In this document: positions 45,199 through 54,797 of the stretch, one piece after another | How the letters are laid out: each line of letters begins with the position of its first letter | How positions within the stretch are numbered: the stretch's first letter is position 1 | Source of the DNA: Marsupella aquatica | Lineage: Eukaryota > Marchantiophyta | Assembly (NCBI GenBank): GCA_973895155.1 | Contig: OZ316892.1 | Coordinates: forward strand, 13,950,001-14,014,000 | Reading direction: 5' to 3' | DNA: 64,000 nt | Notes under the pieces: generated by a model | What the model was told of the DNA's origin: nothing | Database searches by the model: none | Seen by the model: the letters and a program-made list of their open reading frames with translations, nothing else | Made by a program: the position numbers and the translations under genes

Positions 45199-46461
45199 AT
45201 GGAGGCCGTGGCCGGGGTTGGGATTGGTAGAAGTTCGGGTGTGATCCCTTCACGGGCGGCCAATGCAGCAGGAGCAGCAGCAGGGAGTCGAGTCGCGGTG
45301 GATCCCCCGAGGGCCATAAGTGGTTTTGGCTTGCGTCGAGGAGAATCGAGCAAGGAATTTGCTGTCGTTAGGCTTTTAGGATTTAAGCACGGTTTGGGGG
45401 CTTTAGGGCAACATCAGCGGAGGTGGAAACAGAGCAGCAATGGAGAGGGGTCTCGGATGCAATGGATTGCAGCAGCTACGAACAGTGGAAGGAACTTTTT
45501 AGGTAGTGAGGAGGAAGCATTGGACCCTGAATCACGGCCTATCTCCCTGCCCATTATAGGTGAGATACCCTTGACTCACAAAGAGCTGAACATGTTCACT
45601 CCCATGAAATTGGTGGTATGGGTTTTTCTTGGGACGCTGATTTACAGCATATGGCAGCTCATTGCGTCGATAACCATTTTTAATCCCGTGTTTTTAATGT
45701 ACTCAACCTGGATATTCGTGAAGTGGCCATGGCCAGCAGCTGTTTCAGTGGGAATTGCGACACTCGTTACTGCATATCGAACGTCTCAGAGGCAGCCCAA
45801 GGAATGGGAGCAAGTGGTCCTGCTCCTGGGCTCGTTGACATGGTTGATTCTGGTGCCTCATGGTCTGTTTAATGGATTCGTGGATGGCTGGCCTCTGATA
45901 CTGTACGTTCTGTACTCTGGGTTCTTCCTCATCAGTGCAGTGGTACGGTACCGTTTGTATGGAGATCTGGCAAGCAAAAGTGACGACAAGCAGTGGGAAA
46001 CGTACCCCTCCAGGTTGTGGCAGATGGGGTTCGTCATCTGTGTTGTGTTGGGGCATTGGCTAGCAGCTTTAGAGGCACCATTTCTTCTTGAGACCTGGAA
46101 TCTCCAGTGGACGAGCATAGTGGCCATATTTTCTCTGGCCTTGTCGGTGGTTACGCACTACACTGCTACCTATTTCTTGGGGAAGTATTTTGATAGGTTA
46201 GTAAGGCCTAAAGCGGTGGTGATGTTTGGACCTTATAGATTCGTCCGCCACCCCATTTACGCGAGCTATATGCTTCTCTTCGCAGGGTACTGCCTGGCAT
46301 TTAGATCCTATCTGAGCTTGGTGTTCTTGACCACGGCATGTATCTTGTACTACGAGCAACGAACAAAGCTGGAGGAGGGTATGTTGGCAGACTTTTTTGG
46401 GGAGCTTTATGAATCTTACAGGGGAAAGGTCAAGCAAAAATACTTGCCTCTCGTATATTAA
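45199..46461 (+). CDS. Multi-pass membrane protein with ICMT/PEMT-type methyltransferase C terminus, probably plastid-targeted
   Basis: About 420 residues, single exon. The first ~80 residues are rich in Ala, Ser, Gly and Arg with few acids, typical of a chloroplast (or mitochondrial) transit peptide. Six to eight hydrophobic segments follow (LVVWVFLGTLIYSIWQLI, VVLLLGSLTWLILV, LILYVLYSGFFLISAVV and others). The C terminus has the isoprenylcysteine/phospholipid methyltransferase signature: GPYRFVRHPIY, then YYEQRTKLEEGML, FGELYESYRGKVKQ. In that family, RHP and the late glutamates line the AdoMet site. The substrate is unknown; a true CAAX methylase would be shorter and sit in the ER. The start is the first ATG; the frame also extends eight codons upstream without an ATG. 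The gene lies between the arms of a long inverted repeat. Confidence 0.85.
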   Translation: MEAVAGVGIGRSSGVIPSRAANAAGAAAGSRVAVDPPRAISGFGLRRGESSKEFAVVRLLGFKHGLGALGQHQRRWKQSSNGEGSRMQWIAAATNSGRNFLGSEEEALDPESRPISLPIIGEIPLTHKELNMFTPMKLVVWVFLGTLIYSIWQLIASITIFNPVFLMYSTWIFVKWPWPAAVSVGIATLVTAYRTSQRQPKEWEQVVLLLGSLTWLILVPHGLFNGFVDGWPLILYVLYSGFFLISAVVRYRLYGDLASKSDDKQWETYPSRLWQMGFVICVVLGHWLAALEAPFLLETWNLQWTSIVAIFSLALSVVTHYTATYFLGKYFDRLVRPKAVVMFGPYRFVRHPIYASYMLLFAGYCLAFRSYLSLVFLTTACILYYEQRTKLEEGMLADFFGELYESYRGKVKQKYLPLVY

Positions 46462-48781
46462 TGTTTGCACTACAGTTTCTATCATTCATTAAAATCTGAA
46501 AGCATAGATGAGTATGGTACTAGGATGACAACAAGGTTTGCACCTCAGCAGATGGTTATCCCTCACAAGACATTTTCTTTGTTTCCAGAATCTACTAAAG
46601 ATAACGAGTAGGCAAGGCACTTCTTGTCCTAGGACGACAGCAGTCGTTTCACTAAGAATGCTTGGTAGTATTTCAAGCTTGTCAGTGGCAGGCCCCATTT
46701 TGAGTGGTGGGTAAGGGCTTGATTTCTTGTAACAATGTGAACCCTCCTAAAAAGATGGCGTAGATAGATGCGCTGAATGCTGAATGCTGGATAGTGGCGC
46801 CCAGATACCACTCGACATCTTGATATACATCGGTATTATCGTCAGAAGATCAACTTGCCCAACTCTTTCAATTTCAAGTGTTTGGCCTGATGTCAAGACT
46901 TGTCCCTGACACGCCTGTGCTACCATTCACGCTAGTTCTCATTCCATTGAACTTTCATGTGTGTGTCCACGACGCTCAATTCAATACACAAATCCATCCC
47001 TATCAAAGAGGTCTAGAGAATCGTTCATCTTTCAAGATTTCAGTATGAACAGAAGCTAATCAGGAAGTCGATCAAGCTGAATTGGCCATTCACTGTCCAG
47101 TGAACACAATTTCAATAGATTGAAAGGTTTTATAAGTTAAAACTCGATAGAAAATGCATTTTCAGCGACCTGAATTTTGTAACCATGTCCCATCATAGCC
47201 GACTGAAAGTTTCCAACCAGCCAAGTTCTTCATTACTTGCTCTTCACTTGCTACTCTCGTTGATGCTTGACAAAGTATTGCTATTGTCGTTTCGCCTTCA
47301 AGTTGATTGCTATTGCAGTTTCGCTTTCACATTTATTCTCCACCGCCATCATATCTACACCTGTAATGGGCAGGGACATAGGCCTGAATCACGGATTCAG
47401 AGTTTTCATGAAGAATCGATAAGCCATATACTCACTATCCACACTTTGCACTTTTGGAAGTTTTTGAGCACTTAACTTTTAACATTGAGTGGCTCCCTCA
47501 ATATCCAGTGGAGCCTAATTTTTTTTGGTTATTTGTTAGAAACTATTTGGAAAGATCAGTACAATGTGCCTACCAGGAAGCCTACTATAGGCAAAGTTAT
47601 TCATTGAGAATTAAGTAACCTACACTGCTCACCATGATTAGTGCTATGCAAAAATTAGTAGTACAAAATTCACATGACTGGTGTTGAGTTTACTTAACGC
47701 CAGTCATCCTACATTGCAAGCAGTGGACCAAAGGAAATGCTGATTTATAGTGTTTTTTTTATTTAGAATTTTAAATCACCTCCACACCCGGTTCAAACAT
47801 TTTCAAACTATGGTTCATAAATTAGGTAGAATTTCAAAATATTAATCAAAGGTTAGATAAGATATTCATGGTGCTGAAGGTTTGATAAAGATTAAATCTA
47901 TATGACGGAGGCAGCTACATGATAGCTTGAATTTTCCAGCTGATTGCATGGGCCACATGATTCTGAAGTTAAGTTTCCCAGTGTCTTCACATCGTCATAT
48001 TCAAATATATGGGCATATATGTAGTTCTCCAATAATAGATCTAGCTGTGTCACAGCGTTTTTCATTCCCCTAGATCTTTCCGAAAGTGCTTGGACTCTTG
48101 CCACACTGAAATCTAACAGCTGAAATGCCAATCCTGTGAATCACCAGTCCTCATTATTGGCCTTATCCTTTCACTTCAATGAGGCATGTCTAACGATGCA
48201 TTTGTTTTTTGCCTTGAAACCTAAAGTGACCCATCCAACAAGAGGATTGACTACCAACTCCAGAGCATGGACCTCTGTAAGGTAGCTCCAAGGGGGTCAT
48301 GAGGAGGAATCTGACATGGACCCAGACCAGGAGGGAGAGAGTTTAAACCAGTGCCCCAAAGTACACTGGCCAGGGATGAGTGGAGTGTACTGGTGGGAGT
48401 CTTGGTTTCCCCTCAGTCCCTGGCCAGATGATCTGACAAGATGATCTTCAAATATAGCAAAGATTAAAAAAAATTAGAGGGGTGCCAGAATAAATTTGAA
48501 ATCTAAACTATACAAGGGATGCACCTTGGTAAGACACATTGAAATAAAAATGCATAACAAAAGAAGTTTGAATAAGACAAAATACTGAAAGTTGCAAGTT
48601 TGAATAAGACAAAATAGTGAAAGTTGCATTCATCATTATAGCAGGTTCAAAAAAATCCTGGTTTGGCCTTCCTGTCTTATTGGCAGTGTGATATATATAT
48701 ATATAGTGGGAGAAGGAAACAGCAAATTGGCCTGAAACGATGTGCTACAGCCTCAGGTATCACTCCAAAACAAACAGTGAT
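46462..48781. other. Gene-free stretch with the right inverted-repeat arm
   Basis: No recognised gene. The minus-strand frame 47898-48131 follows a good acceptor (TTTCAG) and has protein-like composition, but no homology. A short (AT)n tract lies at 48692-48705. The rest is AT-rich and featureless. Confidence 0.45.
47401..47701 (-). repeat. Right arm of a long inverted repeat
   Basis: Reverse complement of 44373-44660, about 300 bp, with a few small insertions (for example an extra block near 47,470). Together the arms bracket about 2.7 kb that includes the ICMT-like gene. The arm contains a CTACACTG...TTAGTG block like the MITE terminal repeat. Confidence 0.85.
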
Positions 48782-50652
48782 TCATCTCTGCTCCACGGGC
48801 GTAGTTCCGAAACCTTCCTCAGTCAGCGACGAAAAGTTGAGATCAAAGCCTACAGCTCCAAGCTTCGACGCCCGAAAAAGCGAAGGTTGTTGAGATGAGT
48901 TTTTAGATCCACCTTGGGCGCCCATCTGCCTCTCGATCTGCCTTCCTCCCTCGTGGCTTTCTTCCGCCTCCTCTGTACTACTACTGAATTCTATGAGAGA
49001 TGCAGCCGGAAGGACTCCGATTGGGGATGAAGTGCAAACAACCCTTTCTGTCATCTCGAGCTCCTGCTGTAGAGTCTGTGGGAGTTGAGGGAGAATTGCG
49101 GTTCCCTCTATCATCCTCAATACATTGCTCATTGGAGGTCTTTCCTCTGGATCTCGCTGCAAGCACAAGAGCCCTATCAAAATGAGCCGCCTGGCTACCA
49201 CCCAGTCGACATCGCCAACTTCTTCCAACAGTGGATCGAGAACGTCGTGGGCTCCATCTCCTTCTGTGACCTTCCGCATTGCCCATGAAGGCAAATACAT
49301 CTCATCCCTCGGTCGGGAGCGTTCCAATTGCCGTCTCCCGCTCAACACCTCCAAAAGCACTACGCCGAAGCTGTAGACGTCCATCCTCGTGCTAGCTGAG
49401 CCCATGTACATTTCAGGAGCCATGTAACCGAAGGTCCCTCCTGACGCGATAGTTTCACTTCTTGTGGCTCTTAGGAGCTTGGAAATGCCGAAATCGGCTA
49501 CTTTGGGCACAAAAGCTTCGGACAGGAGAATGTTTGCAGGCTTTATGTTCAAATGGATGATTGCCTGTCCGACCTGGAGATCTTCGTGGAGATACGCTAA
49601 GCCCTTGGCCGTTCCTTTGACGATCTCGACCCGTTTCTTCAATGGCAACACGGGTTTTCCTGTCCGACCATCCTTGAAGATCCACCTATCAAGAGATCCA
49701 TTGGATACGTACTCGTAGATCAAAAATGGCTGTTCATGGTCATAGCAGTATCCCAGAAGAGCTACCAAATTGGCATGATTAATTTTACCTAACGTCTTCA
49801 CCTCTGCCTCGAAGTCAAACCTCGTTCGTTGGCGAGCAGCTTTTTAACAGCTATTTCCGTCCCATCTTTTAGTGTGCCCTTGTACACAACCCCGAAGCCT
49901 CCGCGCCCAAGCTCCTCACTGAATCCTTTCGTGGCCAACTCCAACGTTTCAAAGGACAATCTGCTCCCCAAAGCTAGCCCGGACGGTTGACGGTAGAGCT
50001 TTTGCGGTATACTAGCGATGTCTTTGTCATGCTTGAATTGCAATGCTTTGGCTTCCAAGTCTGCAGCAAACTCTGGCATAACCTGCTCAGCTTTGATGTC
50101 CTTGTTCCGGTTGTTTTGCCGTCTCCGGTGGAGCATGAAAAGAATAGCTAGAGCCACTGTAACTACAGCGGCAACAGCTGCCGCAGCGATTCCCGCATAA
50201 GCAGCAGCGCTCATATGTGAACTTGAACTTGAAAGATGTTGCGCCGACTTACAGGGACCACTCTGGCACTCGTAACCACAGTACTGATCAAGAGTTCCAC
50301 AGAATCCATACTGGCTACAACAAAGGTTGTTGATACAGGTGGAGCCATTCGCTTGCCAGCCACACATTGGAGTATTTAAATCCGCTCGTACAGCGAAGTT
50401 CGCGTGGCAAGGGCCGCTGAAACAGTTGCCTCGGCCGCAGTGTGCCTCTGAAGAACCACAGTATCCACTAGAACTGCAACACTGAGTTGGATCACTACAG
50501 GACTGATTTTTGCCACACGGAAGAGAACTTCCAGCAGGATGGCCGTTTGACTGACTTACACTCACCTCCACACATACGCACAGAACTGTCAAGATCAGCG
50601 AGCAATTTCGCCATGTGCCACCAGTGTCTGGCCTAATTCTTCTGGCCATCAT
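48782..50652 (-). pseudogene. Hevein-domain receptor-like kinase, frameshifted, HRD altered to HLN
   Basis: Layout of a plasma-membrane chitin-lectin receptor kinase. First frame (50652-49798): signal peptide (1-34), two chitin-binding type-1 domains (46-82 and 97-134, eight cysteines each), a Ser linker, one transmembrane helix (about 151-174), an RRR stop-transfer, then kinase with GRGGFG (249-254) and the AVKK lysine (K270). This frame stops just after NERG. The next frame (from about 49833 to 48782) continues without a gap as [11 protein letters not shown], so a single net one-base loss separates them. The rest of the kinase is intact: IIHLNIKPAN, KVADFG, YMAPE, DVYSFGVVLLE. The HRD catalytic Asp is Asn. 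Either a young pseudogene, a sequencing error, or an expressed atypical kinase if the frame is really intact. Confidence 0.85.
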
Positions 50653-51990
50653 TGTTTTCTACCTAGACACTTGCTGTTACTTGGTCGATTTGTCAACTAC
50701 GCGAATTCACCATCGATTCACCCGATTAAATCCTTCACCCAACCGTCAAAGTCATGATTCAATGCAACCCTGAAAGATAAATTGAAGGTGATCGACTTCT
50801 GGATGGGAAATTATACGATGGACGGTCTCCAGCTATAGCCCATGAGAAAATAAATAATGAACTTGGTCACCAAGTCGCACTGAAAGTCGGATCAAAGCAA
50901 CGCAACGCTCCCAGCAACGCCATGTTCGTCACCTTGACATGCTAAAATGAGAAATTCCTCGTTCATGAGTCACTCGGCTCGACCTTTCTGAACATTTGAT
51001 GATTCATACTGCCCTTGCGTGAGAATTGCATGGTCTAGAATGCTTTGCAACGGCTGGGCTCGACGTAGTAAGCTGGTCAGGCCGCCCTCCTCTGTTTGCA
51101 CGTACCTAGACATGTGTTAATTAATTACATGCAGGGGTGGCTGTTTCGCTGGATGCCGTGGAGGAACAGCTACGTACAGGCTTGAGATTGCAACCTGATT
51201 CAGGACCAATAGATACCCTTAGAGCTCCGCACTTCATGTGAGCAACTGAGAAACATCTGCTCGCAGTTACAGCTACAATCTGAGAGAACTTCAGCATCTC
51301 CAAAAATATACTGCGCTCCTGACTCATAATTCTACATGTATAACTCTGCCATCACTTACTGTTTACCATCACATCAATATTGGCTTGATCTCTATCATCG
51401 ATTACATGAACGAGCTACCGTTCTTGTGTTTATCATTCGATTGGATCGATCATCTGACAGAAGTTGAAGCCTCTACTAACTACCTTGCGTACTGTATAAC
51501 TAGGATCTAGGGTGCAAGAATTCATTAGCGAAGTACTGGATGATCATAAGATGGTCTAATGAATGGCTCACTCTGGTCGACGTGACGCGACTACGGAAAG
51601 TGCTTCTACGTACTCAGTGCCTTCTTCGGGCCATGACTCGGGTGCTAGGTGACTTCCTGTCTCCGAAGGTGAGAAATCCTTAGGATGTGGAAGGTGAAGC
51701 TGTCCCACGAGAGCATTGTCCGAAATACAGGCCTGAGGAAGTTTAGCCCGAATGTAGTTTCTTTGGGAGAGAATGCTCTCGTTGAAAGTGACTGTTTCAA
51801 GCTAGTTCAGGTGATCGTTTTGACATATCGTAAATTCAACGATTGCCAACAGTCTTTTCTGAGACAAAAATAATAGGCATTGACTTACTCAACTTGAGAG
51901 GATGTCTTATCCCCTGTTTTTGTCCTCATTGAGAGATGTCTTTTCCCTGATTTTGTACTCACGACCTTCTTTTGACAGAGCGTGGAGGTG
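50653..51990. other. 5' flank of the hevein kinase, no other gene
   Basis: Should contain the promoter of the minus-strand receptor kinase. No open frame with recognisable homology and no clear TATA box was found. Confidence 0.4.
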
Positions 51991-51999
51991 GCATTTCAG

Positions 52000-52166
52000 G
52001 GTCTAGGCTTTCATTATTCTTTGTAAGGCCAAGGTAATACACTTTAGGGCCTCGAGATAGGCTTTCATTATTCTTTGTAAGGCCAAGGTAATCCATTTTA
52101 GGGCCTCTAGATGGGCTTTCATTATTCTTTGTAAGGCCAAGGTAATCCATTTTAGGGACTCTAGAC
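52000..52166 (-). repeat. 54-bp tandem repeat, three units
   Basis: Units containing GGCTTTCATTATTCTTTGT recur at 52005, 52059 and 52113, an exact period of 54 bp (18 codons). The minus-strand frame is open across the array and encodes three near-identical 18-residue units, YLGLTKNNES...SRGPK. An in-frame stop lies shortly upstream, at about 52,200. No homology is known to me. Confidence 0.9.
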
Positions 52167-52284
52167 AGATTCCCCTTGGTGACCCTCCTATGAGGTTTAC
52201 TTCACAACTCTACCAGCCTTTTCAGTTAGGTAACAGGCTTTTCAATGACCACCCAGTAGGGTTTTTAGTTTGTTGCTTGCTTCT

Positions 52285-52505
52285 TAGTTTTTTGTTTGTT
52301 TGGGATGCTCCTTGACTTGTTGGGCCTCTTTGGTCTTCTTGGGATTTTCCCGTTAGTTTTTGTTTGTTTGGGATGCTCCTTGACTTGGTGGGCCTCTTTG
52401 GTCTTCTTAAGGTCTTTCCCTTTCCCCCTTTATTGGGTTCTTTTGCCTTTGGTATCATGTATCCAGGTTTGGCTCGTTCTTTTGCCTTTGGTATCATGTA
52501 TCCCG
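52285..52505 (+). repeat. 68-bp and 38-bp tandem duplications
   Basis: TTTGTTTGGGATGCTCC followed by TTGACTTG and GGGCCTCTTTGGTCTTCTT occurs twice with a 68-bp step (GGGATG at 52302 and 52370). GTTCTTTTGCCTTTGGTATC occurs twice with a step of about 38 bp (52437 and 52475). The second block recurs in similar form near 30,890. Confidence 0.85.
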
Positions 52506-54797
52506 TCTTTTTGCACTGTGTATCAATTTGTGTATCAACTTGACTGTTTGTGAAAAGCTCATTTTCTCGATCTCCACAGCAAGTGGAGCGGATGTTTATT
52601 GCGTTTAGACTGAGCATAACAAACTCATTCCAAGGACATGCGTCCATCCGCAATTCCTCAGGCTGACGTGAACAGCGCATTGTATGGGAAACATGTCACG
52701 TCTAAGTCTGTTTCAATTATTTGTCAGTCGCTTGACTTCGAAGAACCTACATGTCCATGTTTGAAAAACAAATGAAGGGCCTAAACGAGATTACACATCG
52801 ATGGCTTTGATCTCGAGGTGTTACCACTACACACTAACACGTCTGTCTCCGTAGATTCTGGAGAAAGACATCGTCAAAGTTAAAATTTCATGTGACAGTG
52901 GGTCCCAACAAGTTTTTGCCAAATATTCACAGAGGCCTACATCCGGGGACATTTGGAGCGATGTGGAGGAGTCTCCCAGATTCAAGGCTTGAAGAACATA
53001 GGCTCTTCCGCCGCATTGGCATCATCTTCCGATCATCTTAGTTGGGTAACGCGTTTCAGCATTACTGTTGTCGCCTCCCATTCCTCCAGCCGGTCAGCGT
53101 GACTGGATCGAACCATAACTGGTATTATTATTACTACTGTCTCAGTCTTGATCCCCACCAATCACGTTATACAGCCGTCCTTCAGTACAAAGTTGTGCTC
53201 CTCAGAGGCTCAGACCTCTGTCGATTTCTCCGTTTCCCTTTGGTCACACTCTTAGACTTTACAATCCCTTCGGTCACACTCGTAAACTTTTGGCCAGTCA
53301 GGACTACTCTTCCTGGATAACTCAACCCCCTGGGCTCCACTTTAAGATGAGGCCTACCTACCCATTTCCATTCAAGGGACATGCAAATAATCGTTTATTT
53401 ATCTATTTAGAAATATGGAGTCTTTTGCAGACTGATATGTGAAAACATACATCCCTCACATCTCCACCTGGCATTGTGCAATGACTGGCAACTTTAAATA
53501 ACGGGACCCAATGGACAATAATAAATGAATTTCTCCTTGGGTAGTTCATGGTAGCTTTCCCATGTCCATTTAGAATTCCTGGGATTTTCTCTAAGTAAAA
53601 GCATCTCTGCAGAGGACGACTTATTTCTAGCAATTCATGAAAGGTATACTCTTCAAATTTTTGGTAACAAAATAGAATTAAAACGTTTTGTTATATACAA
53701 CAGAAAAAGGATACATCATCTCATAATGACACCAAATACACCTTTGGTTATATTAGCACACCATCTCCTATTGACACTAAACAACTTTAGTTTAGCAAAA
53801 TAAGCTTTGGTTGCTGTTCATGACTCAAATCAAACTATCATTTCCCTGTCTATGACACATTGTAATTATAATAATAATACCATTAACAAAGACAATAACG
53901 TTAAAATATCTGCAAATGAATGCTCTTTGCCCGCTTCTATGATTTCATGTGATTTTAGAAACTCATTCTTATTTATGCTAAGCTTTCTACCCATCAGTGA
54001 CCAACTACTATTGAATTGATGACATTTTAAGATAAATTTATTTCACTCACTCATTTCTTTCTTCTGTTGTCAAAATTTTCCTTTGTTGCTATTGATTTCC
54101 CTAGTTGTAATCCTTAGTATATGTCTTAATCTAATCAAATGAACTAATAAAACCGTCTATCTTGGTGGTCTTTCTGGTGTGTTATTTAGCTCTAGGACTT
54201 CGGGTGGTTGTCCTTGGGTTTGCTTTGGTGCAGTAGGTCTCCTATTTGGCTGTGAGGGGCTCTTGGGTCTTCTATTGCTGGAATTGACCTCTTCAGGGGT
54301 TGTTTGTCTATTTAAATAAATGACGCCTAGCACTAGGTACCCATGTACTGATTCAAAAGTGTTCCATTGCAAGTGGCTAATTGGCAGGAGGAAAAAATAT
54401 AAAAAGTAATGGAGCTACTATAATGAATTGAACTTACTAAACTGTGCTGTAGATTTTCGGGATGAAATTTCCTGTGAGTCATCTACATGAATCCTTAAGT
54501 GTCCATCAATCGATTGTCTCAAGAACTACAAGTTACTACTCGAGATAAGGTACAAAATGTACACTGTAAGCATGTGTTCCAAGACATCGGAACAAAACGT
54601 TCGTGGCCTGCCATGGTTAAGAGGCCCACTGCCACAGCCAGAATGGAATTAACTTGAATGATGTCGATCCACTCGATACAGCTCGACCGGTCCCTCAGGC
54701 ATGACTTCTAACTACATTAATTTGTTGGAGCCGGGCTAACACAGTGTGAAATGAACTGTGGATTGATATGAGGGTGTTAAAATAGGACTAAGCGGTA
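52506..54797. other. Gene-free stretch downstream of PACRG
   Basis: No recognised gene. The minus frame 54157-54372 (GYLVLGVIYLNRQTTPEEVN then Pro/Arg-rich) resembles nothing I can name with confidence. Confidence 0.4.

Noticed and set aside
49798-49860. A tiny intron as the explanation of the kinase frame break
   Set aside because: The coding sequence is contiguous across the break; any GT...AG pair there would be about 20 nt and would remove conserved residues.
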